NCBI RefSeq assembly: GCF_000717335.1
Contig: NZ_JNYZ01000002.1
Location: forward strand, 124,001-188,000
Origin: Amycolatopsis jejuensis
GTDB lineage: Bacteria; Actinomycetota; Actinomycetes; Mycobacteriales; Pseudonocardiaceae
Direction: 5' to 3'
Length of the DNA: 64,000 nt
Shown: positions 1-7,915 of the stretch, piece by piece
How the letters are laid out: every line of letters begins with the position of its first letter
Position numbering within the stretch: position 1 is the stretch's first letter
Notes under the pieces: model-generated
The model's database searches: none
What the model was told of the DNA's origin: nothing
The model's input: the letters and a program-made list of their open reading frames with translations, nothing else
Translations under genes and position numbers: made by a program

Positions 1-506
1 GTGACGTGGTCGCGGCTCATCGGCTGCGCGTTCGCCTCCCGGCGCAGGTACTGCTGGCCCAGGATGGCCAGTACCAGCTTTTCGGTGTCGCCGAGCGGCC
101 AGACGTGCCCGGGCAGCGTCGGGCCGGTCACCGGCAGCGGGCGGTCGTGGTCGGCTGCGTTCACGTACACCTCGAGCGGATGCTTGCGCCCGCCGGAGCC
201 GGCGATGAGCAGCGTCGTGTAGCCCGGCGGGAGCGCCTCCGGCTCGTCACCGGCGTGCAGCAGCCGGGTGCGGGAGAACTCGATCGGCGTGTGCCCGTTC
301 GCGGTGAGCAGCCAGTGCCCGTGCCGGTGGGTCAGCGCGCCGTGCTCGCGGCTGACCCGCGGGTCGTCGGCCCCCACGACCACGCCGTCCGGGCCGGGTG
401 CCCGGCCGAAGGCGACCCGCGCGTACTCGGCGGGCAGCACGGACGCGGTACCGGCCAGCCCGCGCACGAACAGCGCACCCGGTTCGCTGCTGGGGAAATC
501 GGTCAA
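1..506 (-). CDS. FHA-domain protein, N-terminal part (runs off the window)
   Basis: Reading leftward from a TTG at 506, an open frame of 168 codons continues past the window edge. The TTG is preceded by GGAAGGA at a good distance, which decides the start. The N-terminal half contains GADDPRVSREHGAL, the conserved R-x-S-R-x-H core of an FHA phosphothreonine-binding domain, at about residues 52-65, followed by a second beta-rich part that matches FHA C-terminal strands poorly. FHA proteins bind phospho-Thr marks made by Ser/Thr kinases, and such a kinase lies 500 bp away. The remainder of the protein is not visible, so the full architecture is unknown. Confidence 0.7.
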   Translation of the reverse strand, partial: MTDFPSSEPGALFVRGLAGTASVLPAEYARVAFGRAPGPDGVVVGADDPRVSREHGALTHRHGHWLLTANGHTPIEFSRTRLLHAGDEPEALPPGYTTLLIAGSGGRKHPLEVYVNAADHDRPLPVTGPTLPGHVWPLGDTEKLVLAILGQQYLRREANAQPMSRDHV

Positions 507-561
507 CGCGGATCCTTCCGATCAGGGACCGGTCCCGATGCCCGGCCAGTAGGGTTCCCGC

Positions 562-1026
562 ATGGATCTTCGTACCACTGCCCGGACCGCCGTCGTCCCG
601 GTGGCACTCCTGGCCGCGCTCACCGCGTGTTCGAGCAGCCCCGCCCCGGCTCCCCAGCCCGCGCCGCCGTCGTCGTCGTCCTCGGCTGCGCCCGTTTCGG
701 AGCCGGTCCCGGACCGGCAGCCGCACACGCTCGTGCTCAACGCGGACGGATCCGGCGCGCTCCAGCAGATCACCTACACCCTCGACGGCGAAACCAAGCA
801 GACCGGGCAGGTGAAGCTCCCGTGGCGGCAGTCGCTCAGCGTGGCCGCCGACGGCAAGCCGCACCAGTGGACCCTGGAGATCACCTACTCCGGGTCGAGC
901 GGCCAGGTCGAGATGTACTCGGTGTTCGACGGCAAGGAGTCCGTGCGCACCGCGAGCGGCGGCTCGGGCTCGGGCAACTCGCACGTGACCGGTTCGGCGT
1001 CGGTCGGCGGGACGGTGCAAGGCTGA
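562..1026 (+). CDS. Secreted lipoprotein with MmpS-like domain
   Basis: 154 residues. It has a short basic N-terminus, a hydrophobic stretch and a lipobox LTAC with the modified cysteine near residue 23, so the mature protein should be lipid-anchored outside the membrane. A Pro/Ser/Ala-rich linker follows, then a beta-rich domain from about residue 52 (HTLVLNADGSG, ITYTLDG, KLPWRQSLSV) that resembles the periplasmic MmpS family fold. MmpS proteins normally pair with an MmpL transporter, but none is in the window. It is convergent with the kinase gene. The family assignment is by eye and moderate; lipoprotein status is firm. Confidence 0.75.
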   Translation: MDLRTTARTAVVPVALLAALTACSSSPAPAPQPAPPSSSSSAAPVSEPVPDRQPHTLVLNADGSGALQQITYTLDGETKQTGQVKLPWRQSLSVAADGKPHQWTLEITYSGSSGQVEMYSVFDGKESVRTASGGSGSGNSHVTGSASVGGTVQG

Positions 1027-1033
1027 TCCCCGC

Positions 1034-3250
1034 TCAGGCCGGTCCGGCGTCGTGGTTCCACCAGTCGATCATCGGGAAGGCATCGGAGCCGCGGTGCGCG
1101 ACGGCGAGGACGCCCGCCTGGTCGTCCGTCCACTTGAGATAGCGCTCGCCGTCGGAATCGACCGTGCCGCAAGCAAGCCGGCCGGTGCGGCCACCGCGGG
1201 AGTACGGCCGGTCGGCGGAGAACTTCTCCGGCAGGTCGGTGCACGCTTTCTCGGTGGTCTGCGTGCTGTTGTAGACCTGGTTCATCGTGGCGGCGTCGGG
1301 CAGCTGGTAGTACACGACCAGCTCGGCGCCGCTCGTCCGGCCACACGCGACGGCGGCCACCGGCTGCACCGCACCGAGGTCCTGCCACCGCTGGTCCGCG
1401 GACGGCCGCACGCAGTTCACTCGTGACGCGGCCGGGATCCGGTCCAGCAGCGTGCGTTCCGCCTGCGTCGGGAACGCGGGGGAGGACTGCGTGTTGACCT
1501 GCGTGACGATCCGGCTCAGCGGCGCGAGGTGCCAGTCTTTCCACCATCCGCCGGTCGCGTCCGCGGTGGTGCCGGTGACGTGGCCGAGCACGCCGAAGGA
1601 CTCCAGGCTCCAGTCGATCGCGACCGTGCTCTGCGGACCGGGGTGGCACAGCACCTGCCCGAGGTCGACGCTCAGCCAGTCGAACCGGGTGGTACCCAGG
1701 AACGGCGTGCCCGGACAGGCCGTGCCGCTCGGTGCTTTCGCCGCGGTGACCAGGCCGTCGAAGGTGGTGCGCAAGGTGGCTGGGTCGGCGAAGCGGTAGT
1801 ACGACACGGCTCGTGTGCCGGTGCCGCGCGGGATGCAGGCGACACCCGCGCTCGCGCCGGAATAGTCGCCGAGGTCGGCCGGGGGAGCGCGGTGGCAGCC
1901 GGTTCCGGCGGCGATCTGCACGAGCGCTTGCTCGTCCGCGGTCGGGAATGCCGGTACGCCGGTCCATCCGGCCCAGGCGGTGCGCAATCCGGCGTCGTCG
2001 GCCGCCGGCGCCGTCGCGGTGGTCACGGCTCGCGCGGCATCGTCCTTCCAGACCACAATGGACTGTCCATCCCGGACTTGGCAGAACGCGCGGCCGAGCG
2101 CCGGACCGGTTGCCGGGTAACGATGTTCGCCCCCGGTCGCGGCCGTGCAGTCGCCTTGGTCCCGGGAGACTCCGGCTCGGGACAATGCGGTGGCGTAGGC
2201 GTCGGAAGCCTGCTTCGGGTCGGCGTACAGTGCGGTGGTTGCGGGACGTCCAGCGGAGTGGCACGTGAACGTCGAGGTCGCGCCGGGGGCGGGCGGATCC
2301 GCGGTCGCGCAGTCGGCCCGAAGGGCGGCAGGAAGCCTCGAGATCGTGGCGTCGTCGAGCCCGGACGGGCCACCGGTGGTCAGCCATGCGACGAGCAACC
2401 CCACGACCACCACCGCCGCGGCCGGGATCCCCGCGCGCACCCACCGTCGGCGGCGCTGAGCTGCTTCGGTGGCGGCCACGAGGTCGTCGACGAGCGCGGT
2501 GCACGTCGGATGCCGAGCGGCCGGGTTGGTGCTCAGGGACCGGCGCAGCACGTTGACCGCGGGGTGCGCGAGATCCGTGTGGTGGTGCGGCGGCGCGCCG
2601 GCCAGGCATTCGTAGAGCACGCAGGCCAGCGAATACACGTCGGCGGCTGCGTCGGCCGGTTTCCCGGCGCGCTGTTCGGGCGCGGCGTAGCTGACCGTGC
2701 CGAGGAAGGCGCCGGTCGCGGTGAGCTGGGTGAGGTCGAGCTGGCGCGCGATGCCGAAGTCGCAGAGATAGGCCTGGCCGGTGGTGTCGTCGAGGAGGAT
2801 GTTGCCGGGCTTGACGTCGCGGTGCACGAGCCTCCGCGCGTGTGCTGCGTCCAGCGCGGCGGCGATCCCGCGGCCGATCGCGACGGTCTGCGCGAACGGC
2901 AGCGGCCCCCGGTCCAGCAGGCGCGCCAGATTGGTGCCCCGTACGTACTCCATGGCCAGGTAGCCGAGGCCGCCGTCGGCGGTGAACCCGGCGTCCACGG
3001 CCCGGACGACGTTGGGGTGCACCAGCTCGCGGGCGATCCGGGTCTCGCGTTCGAACCGGGTGCGGAACCCGGGTACCGCCATGAACTCGGGGCCGACGAC
3101 CTTCAGCGCGACCGGCCGCCCGCTCTGGGTGTCGAGCGCCTCGAAGACCTCGCTCATCCGGGTGCGGGCGAGCTGGCGCACGAGCCGGTACCGCGGCAGC
3201 CGCGCGGTGATGTCCGGCCGGTCCAGCGTCGGTGCTTCGGTCTCGTCCAC
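1034..3250 (-). CDS. Receptor Ser/Thr protein kinase with triple extracellular repeat
   Basis: 738 residues from a GTG with GGGGGAGA upstream; an upstream extension of the frame lacks an RBS. Kinase domain about 18-265: VALK lysine at 50, HRDVKPGN with catalytic D145, DFG 164-166 and the APEQ motif near 190-193. The glycine-rich loop is degenerate (LARTRMSEVF instead of GxGxxGxV). A single membrane helix lies at about 272-292. The outside part (295-738) holds three diverged copies of a Cys-containing domain of about 140 residues, each ending in a W-rich stretch. This is the PknB-type layout with an unfamiliar sensor. The ligand is unknown. Confidence 0.88.
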   Translation of the reverse strand: MDETEAPTLDRPDITARLPRYRLVRQLARTRMSEVFEALDTQSGRPVALKVVGPEFMAVPGFRTRFERETRIARELVHPNVVRAVDAGFTADGGLGYLAMEYVRGTNLARLLDRGPLPFAQTVAIGRGIAAALDAAHARRLVHRDVKPGNILLDDTTGQAYLCDFGIARQLDLTQLTATGAFLGTVSYAAPEQRAGKPADAAADVYSLACVLYECLAGAPPHHHTDLAHPAVNVLRRSLSTNPAARHPTCTALVDDLVAATEAAQRRRRWVRAGIPAAAVVVVGLLVAWLTTGGPSGLDDATISRLPAALRADCATADPPAPGATSTFTCHSAGRPATTALYADPKQASDAYATALSRAGVSRDQGDCTAATGGEHRYPATGPALGRAFCQVRDGQSIVVWKDDAARAVTTATAPAADDAGLRTAWAGWTGVPAFPTADEQALVQIAAGTGCHRAPPADLGDYSGASAGVACIPRGTGTRAVSYYRFADPATLRTTFDGLVTAAKAPSGTACPGTPFLGTTRFDWLSVDLGQVLCHPGPQSTVAIDWSLESFGVLGHVTGTTADATGGWWKDWHLAPLSRIVTQVNTQSSPAFPTQAERTLLDRIPAASRVNCVRPSADQRWQDLGAVQPVAAVACGRTSGAELVVYYQLPDAATMNQVYNSTQTTEKACTDLPEKFSADRPYSRGGRTGRLACGTVDSDGERYLKWTDDQAGVLAVAHRGSDAFPMIDWWNHDAGPA

Positions 3251-3341
3251 TTCTCTCCCCCGAGGTGTGTGCGGAAGCGTACCGGTTGCAGCTACGGCCA
3301 CACTGGTTGCGGACTCCGTCGCGGTGGATGAGACTCCGGCT

Positions 3342-4931
3342 ATGCCGAGCCCGTTCAGCGCCGAAACGGCGGAAGCGATCCAGCACGCCCGCCAGCATTC
3401 CGCCGGGGATCTCCTGCGGCGTACCGCATTGCGCCTGCCGGACAAGCTCGCCGTGGTCTCCGGCGAGCGCCGCGCCACCTACCGGGAGTTCGACGCGGCG
3501 GTCAACCGCTGCGCGCACCGGCTCGCCCAACGCGGCCTGGTGAAGGGCGACCGGCTCGGGTTGCTGAGCCACAACTGCTGGGAATACGTCGTGCTCGTGT
3601 TCGCCACGGCCAAGATCGGCGTGGTGCTGGTGCCGGTGAACTTCATGCTCGGCGCGGAGGAGGTCGCGTTCATCCTGCGCCACGCCGGGGTGTCCGGGCT
3701 GGTCGCCGAGGACGCGCTGCTGGCCACCGCGGCGGACGCGCTGGAGCGGTCGGGCCGCACCGACGTGCTGCGCGGGCGGATCGGCGGCAGCGGCGACGGC
3801 TGGGAGAGCGTCGCGGACTGGATCGACCGACCGGGCGACGAGTCGGCCCCGTCCGTGCTGGTGGCGGACGACGATCCGCTGCGGCTGATGTACACGTCCG
3901 GCACCGAATCGCGGCCGAAGGGCGTGATGCTGTCGAGCCGTTCGCTGATCGCGCAGTACGTGTCGTGCGCGATCGACGGCAGCATGTCCGGCGACGACGT
4001 CGAGCTGCATTCCCTGCCGCTCTACCACTGTGCGCAGCTGGATTGCTTCTTCTCGGTGGACGTGTACCTGGGCGCGACGAGCGTGATCCTGCCCGGCCCG
4101 GATCCGGCTGCGCTGCTGGCCGCGGTGGAGCGCGAACGCGCCACGAAGCTGTTCGCGCCGCCGACGGTGTGGATCTCCCTGCTGCGGCATCCGGCCTTCG
4201 ACGAGACTGACTTGTCGAGCCTGCGGAAGGGCTACTACGGCGCGTCGCCGATGCCTGCGGAGGTGCTGCGCGAGCTGGCGCGGCGGTTGCCGGACGTCGA
4301 GTTCTGGAACTTCTACGGGCAGACGGAAATGGCTCCTCTGGCGACCATCCTGCGGCCGCACGAGCAGCTGCCGAAGGCGGGGTCGGCCGGGCGCGCGTCG
4401 CTGAATGTGGAGACGCGGATCGTCGACGAGGACGGCCGCGAGCTGCCGCCCGGCGAGGTCGGTGAGATCGTGCACCGCAGCCCGCACGCGACGCTCGGTT
4501 ATTACGAGGACGAGGAGAAGACCGCCGCCGCGTTTCAGGGTGGCTGGTTCCACTCGGGCGACCTGGGCGTGCTCGATGCGGAGGGGTACCTCTCGGTGGT
4601 CGACCGGAAGAAAGACATGATCAAGACCGGCGGCGAGAACGTGGCGAGCCGCGAGGTCGAGGAGGCGTTGTACCTGCTGGAGGGCGTCGCCGAGGTCGCG
4701 GTGTTCGGCGTCTCGCACCCACACTGGATCGAGGCGGTGACCGCGGCGGTGGTGCCGCGCGAGGGCGTGACGCTCTCGGAGGAGCAGGTGCTGGCGCATG
4801 CCCGGGAGCACCTGGCGGGGTACAAGTGCCCGAAGTACGTGGTGTTCGTGGAGGCGCTGCCGAAGAACCCGAGCGGGAAGATCGTGAAGCGCGCGCTGCG
4901 GGAGGTGCACGCGGGTCTGGCGCAGGGTTAG
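3342..4931 (+). CDS. Acyl-CoA synthetase (AMP-forming ligase)
   Basis: 529 residues. It activates a carboxylic acid as acyl-AMP and transfers it to CoA. The ANL signature motifs are all present: P-loop-like MYTSGTESRPKGVMLS, the NFYGQTEMAP motif that binds adenine and ribose, the SGDLG aspartate, the hinge DRKKDMIKTGGENV, and the C-terminal catalytic lysine in NPSGKIVKR. The closest groups are fatty-acid or short-chain acyl ligases; the substrate cannot be read from sequence. A GTG at 3324 is an alternative start six codons earlier. The gene is divergent from the kinase, and its 3' end is part of a local tandem duplication. Confidence 0.9.
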   Translation: MPSPFSAETAEAIQHARQHSAGDLLRRTALRLPDKLAVVSGERRATYREFDAAVNRCAHRLAQRGLVKGDRLGLLSHNCWEYVVLVFATAKIGVVLVPVNFMLGAEEVAFILRHAGVSGLVAEDALLATAADALERSGRTDVLRGRIGGSGDGWESVADWIDRPGDESAPSVLVADDDPLRLMYTSGTESRPKGVMLSSRSLIAQYVSCAIDGSMSGDDVELHSLPLYHCAQLDCFFSVDVYLGATSVILPGPDPAALLAAVERERATKLFAPPTVWISLLRHPAFDETDLSSLRKGYYGASPMPAEVLRELARRLPDVEFWNFYGQTEMAPLATILRPHEQLPKAGSAGRASLNVETRIVDEDGRELPPGEVGEIVHRSPHATLGYYEDEEKTAAAFQGGWFHSGDLGVLDAEGYLSVVDRKKDMIKTGGENVASREVEEALYLLEGVAEVAVFGVSHPHWIEAVTAAVVPREGVTLSEEQVLAHAREHLAGYKCPKYVVFVEALPKNPSGKIVKRALREVHAGLAQG

Positions 4932-5460
4932 CTGCGCAGGTAGCGCTGCGCGACGGCGCCGTTGTAGCGGTTGAGGAATCCGGCGAAGGCACGGACTTCG
5001 TCGGGGGTCCAGCCGTCCAGGAGTCCTGCGACGGCTGCCCGGCGGCGGGAACGGGCGGGGGTGTGAGCTCTCGGCTGTAATCGGTCCGGTGCGTTGGCGG
5101 GCATCAGCGTCAGCTGGGGCAACGTTGTGAAGCGCGCGTGCGGGTCTGGCGCAGTTAGCGCTGCGCGACGGCGCCGTTGTAAGCGGTTGAGGAACCCGGC
5201 GAAGGTGCGGACTTCGTCGGGGGTCCAGCCGTCCAGGAGGCCTGCGACGGCGCGGGTGGGGGTGCGTGGGTTCTCGGTCGTCACCGTCAGCTGCGGCAGG
5301 TTCGTGAGCTGTGCACGAGGGTCTGGCGCAGGGTTAGCTGCGCAGGTAGCGCTGCGCGACGGCGCCGTTGTAGCGGTTGAGGAATCCGGCGAAGGTGCGG
5401 ACTTCGTCGGGGGTCCAGCCGTCCAGGAGGCCCGCGACGGCCGCCCGGCGGCGGGAGCGC
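4872..5460. repeat. Three imperfect tandem copies of the ligase/MarR gene junction
   Basis: The last bases of the acyl-CoA ligase gene (GGGTCTGGCGCAGGGTTAG around 4917) and the adjoining 3' end of the marR gene occur together three times, at about 4907, 5136 and 5309. Each copy runs from the end of the ligase reading frame into 80-130 bp of the marR tail (GTCGGGGGTCCAGCCGTCCA in all three, near 4999, 5216 and 5407). The left copy still ends the ligase and the right copy still ends marR. The middle copy belongs to neither gene. Spacing is about 229 and 173 bp, and the copies have diverged by substitutions and small indels. Confidence 0.85.
4928..5284 (-). pseudogene. Two decayed copies of the MarR C-terminal segment
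   Basis: In the marR direction the segment encodes LLDGWTPDEVRTFAGFLNR and LLDGWTPDEVRAFAGFLNR, nearly identical to the last 35 residues of the MarR protein at 5334. Neither copy has the helix-turn-helix part. They are separated by sequence derived from the ligase tail. An ATG near 5284 gives an open frame through both copies, but it lacks a convincing RBS and probably is not a gene. These look like products of local duplication by slippage or unequal recombination. Confidence 0.7.
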
Positions 5461-5783
5461 GTGAGTTCCATCAGTTCCCGTCCGCGCTCGGTTGGGGTGA
5501 TGATGCCGCGGCGGCGGTCGTCGTCCGGGGCCGTGCGTTCGACCAGTGTCTTGCCGAGCAGGACCGACACCTGCCTGCCTGCGGTGGACGGGTCCAGGCC
5601 GAGTGCGCCGGCCAGGGTGCTGATGTCGACCGGGCCGACGTCGTCGAGGGTGCGCAGGATCAGGTATTCCGCCTGGTCCAGTTCGGCGTACACGTCGGTG
5701 CGGCGGCGCAGCATCTCGAAGTTGCGCACCAGCACGGCGGTCGCCCGCTCCAGCACGTCGAGGGCGTCGCTCGTCTGCTCCAT
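5334..5783 (-). CDS. MarR-family transcriptional regulator
   Basis: 149 residues from an ATG with GGAGGACC upstream. The winged helix is evident: an N-terminal dimerisation helix, YLILRTLDDVGPVDISTLAG as helices of the HTH, GLDPSTAGRQVSVLL as the recognition helix, and the wing with DDRRRGIITPT (the D-x-R charge motif typical of MarR). It is divergent from the ABC importer operon at 5965, and a perfect 15-bp palindrome lies 31 bp upstream of its start. It is therefore a likely autorepressor and regulator of the importer. Its 3' end has been copied twice toward the ligase gene. Confidence 0.88.
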   Translation of the reverse strand: MEQTSDALDVLERATAVLVRNFEMLRRRTDVYAELDQAEYLILRTLDDVGPVDISTLAGALGLDPSTAGRQVSVLLGKTLVERTAPDDDRRRGIITPTERGRELMELTRSRRRAAVAGLLDGWTPDEVRTFAGFLNRYNGAVAQRYLRS

Positions 5784-5813
5784 GCCCTGGTCCTCCGGTA
5801 AGCCGCGGAAACA

Positions 5814-5828
5814 CCGGTATCGTACCGG
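5814..5828. promoter_or_regulatory. Candidate MarR operator
   Basis: CCGGTATCGTACCGG is a perfect dyad with 6-bp arms and a 3-bp centre, in the 181-bp divergent region between marR and the ABC importer. Position and symmetry suit a MarR dimer. That this protein binds here is inference. Confidence 0.45.
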
Positions 5829-5964
5829 CGCCTTGCGCACCATGGGCCGGGAACAACCGGCCGGAAGTGTCCCACCATCCGGAAAGCGCTACGCCATGAT
5901 GGTGAATTTCCCTCGGCATCTCTAAAGTCGCGTCGTCCCGTCCTGTTGATCAGCAAGGGAACCG

Positions 5965-6906
5965 TTGTCCGACATCCTGTCGCCGGGCGGCGCCCCGGTT
6001 CCGGCGGCCGCTCCGGCGTCGCGGAACCTGTGGCGCGCGCTGCGGCACGACCGCTGGGCCCAGGTCAGCGCGGTCGTCATCGTGCTGGTGATCGTCACCG
6101 CCCTCGCCGCGCCGTTGCTGGCGCTGCTCGAAGGCCAGGACCCCTACAGCTACCACACCGACCTGCTGAATCCGGCCGACGGCACCGGCGCCGGCTTCCT
6201 CGGCGGGATCAGCGGCAGCCACTGGTTCGGCGTCGAGCCGCTGACCGGGCGCGACCTGTTCGCGGTCGTCGCGTACGGCGCGCGGACGTCGTTCCTGATC
6301 GGGCTCGCCGCGACCGTCGTGTCGGTGCTGCTGGGCGTGCTGCTCGGGGCGAGTGCGGGGTACGTCGGCGGCTGGTGGGACACCGTCGTGAGCCGTGTGA
6401 CCGACGTGCTCCTCGGGTTTCCGCAGCTCATCTTCATGATCGCCCTCGGCGCGGTCGCCCCGGCGGCGATCCCGCGGCCGTTGCTGCTGATCGCGGTGAT
6501 CGGGTTGTTCGGCTGGCCGCGCGTGGCCCGCGTGGTCCGGGCGCAGACGTTGAGCCTGCGCAGCCGTGACTTCGTCCGCGCGGCACGGGCTCTCGGCGCG
6601 GGCGGGGTGCACGTGTTCCGCCGTGAGCTGCTGCCGAACCTGTGGGCGCCGATCATCGTGCTGACCACCGTGACCATCCCGGCCAACATCGGGCTGGAGG
6701 CCGCGCTGTCGTTCCTCGGCGTCGGCATTCCGCCGCCAGCGCCGAGCTGGGGCCGCTCGATCAGCGACGCCATCAACTGGGTCCAGACCGACCCGATGTT
6801 CCTGATCTTCCCCGGCGCCGCGCTGTTCCTCGCCACACTCGCGTTCAACATGCTCGGCGACGGGCTGCGGGACGCGCTCGACCCGAAGACGGCGGTGCGC
6901 CGGTGA
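5965..6906 (+). CDS. ABC importer permease, DppC/OppC family
   Basis: 313 residues from a TTG with AAGGGA upstream. The N-terminal helix at about residues 33-52 and the OppC-N domain are followed by the BPD_transp_1 core with five more helices. The EAA loop sits around RAARALGAGGVHVFRRELLPN. It forms the membrane channel together with the next gene, which overlaps it by four bases. Peptide, nickel and sugar-peptide importers share this family, so the substrate is open. The operon has the C-type permease first, the reverse of the common B-then-C order. Confidence 0.88.
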   Translation: MSDILSPGGAPVPAAAPASRNLWRALRHDRWAQVSAVVIVLVIVTALAAPLLALLEGQDPYSYHTDLLNPADGTGAGFLGGISGSHWFGVEPLTGRDLFAVVAYGARTSFLIGLAATVVSVLLGVLLGASAGYVGGWWDTVVSRVTDVLLGFPQLIFMIALGAVAPAAIPRPLLLIAVIGLFGWPRVARVVRAQTLSLRSRDFVRAARALGAGGVHVFRRELLPNLWAPIIVLTTVTIPANIGLEAALSFLGVGIPPPAPSWGRSISDAINWVQTDPMFLIFPGAALFLATLAFNMLGDGLRDALDPKTAVRR

Positions 6907-7904
6907 ACCGCACTCTGCGTTTCGCAGGCGTCCGGCTGCTCGGCATGCTCGGTGTCCTGCTCGTGGTCAGCTTCGCCACGTTCGCCGTGTTCTACCTGCT
7001 GCCGACGGACCCGGCGTTCATGTCCTGCGGCAAGCCGTGCACGCCGGAAAGCCTTGCGCTGGCCCGGGAATTCATGGGTTTCGACAAGCCGTGGATCCAG
7101 CAGTACGGCGATTTCCTCGGCGGCATCTTCGGCGGGCGCACGTTCGGGACCGGGGTGACCGCGGTCGTCTGCTCCGCGCCGTGCTTCGGGTACTCCTTCC
7201 AGCAGAGCGAACCGGTGCTCGCACTGATCGGGGATCGGCTGCCGGTCACGGTTTCGCTGGCGATCGGCGCGTCGGTGATCTGGCTGGCCGCCGGAGTGGC
7301 GACCGGCGTGTACTCAGCCGTGCGCCGCGGCCGGTTCGCCGACCGGGCCGCGATGACTGTGACGCTCGCCGGGGTGTCCGCACCGGCGTATCTGGTGGGG
7401 CTGCTGGGAATCCTGCTGTTCGGCTTCACTCTCGACGTGGTCCCGGTGAGCGGGTACGTGCCGTTCGCGCAGAGCCCGGTCGGCTGGGCGTGGCATCTGG
7501 TGCTGCCGTGGCTGGTGCTGGCGTTCATCAACGCTGCGGTGTACGCCCGCCTTTCACGCGGCCAGATGCTCGAGGTGCTCGGCGAAGACTTCATCCGTAC
7601 CGCGCGGGCGGTCGGCCTGCCCGAGCGGACAGTGATCGGGAAGTACGCACTGCGCAACGTGCTCCTGCCCGTGGTGACGGTGTTCGCGATCGACCTCGGT
7701 GCATTGCTCGGCGGTGCGGTGATCACCGAGCGGGTGTTCGCGTTGCCGGGGCTCGGCGGGCTGCTCGTGGACGCGGTGCACCAGGTGGACCTTCCGGTGC
7801 TGATGGGCGTGAGCCTGTTCGCCGCCTTCTTCGTCGTCCTCGCGAACTTCGCGGTGGACGTGCTCTACGGGGTGCTCGATCCGCGTGCGCGGGTCACGGC
7901 TTAG
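6903..7904 (+). CDS. ABC importer permease, DppB/OppB family
   Basis: 333 residues. The GTG start overlaps the preceding stop (GTGA), indicating translational coupling. It has an N-terminal helix, a periplasmic loop with Cys residues (SCGKPC and VVCSAPCFGY), and a C-terminal permease core with the EAA segment RTARAVGLPERTVIGKYALRN. It partners the DppC-like subunit. The four cysteines in the periplasmic loop are unusual for the family and could form disulfides. Confidence 0.88.
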   Translation: MNRTLRFAGVRLLGMLGVLLVVSFATFAVFYLLPTDPAFMSCGKPCTPESLALAREFMGFDKPWIQQYGDFLGGIFGGRTFGTGVTAVVCSAPCFGYSFQQSEPVLALIGDRLPVTVSLAIGASVIWLAAGVATGVYSAVRRGRFADRAAMTVTLAGVSAPAYLVGLLGILLFGFTLDVVPVSGYVPFAQSPVGWAWHLVLPWLVLAFINAAVYARLSRGQMLEVLGEDFIRTARAVGLPERTVIGKYALRNVLLPVVTVFAIDLGALLGGAVITERVFALPGLGGLLVDAVHQVDLPVLMGVSLFAAFFVVLANFAVDVLYGVLDPRARVTA

Positions 7905-7915
7905 AAAGGGAAAAC

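Noticed and set aside
885..4910. Very long open frame on the minus strand (over 1300 codons)
   Set aside because: It is antisense to the acyl-CoA ligase and out of frame with the kinase, His/Arg/Pro-rich without domains, and caused by high GC at third positions.
4928..5284. A genuine small MarR-like protein
   Set aside because: It consists of two copies of the MarR tail with no helix-turn-helix and no RBS.
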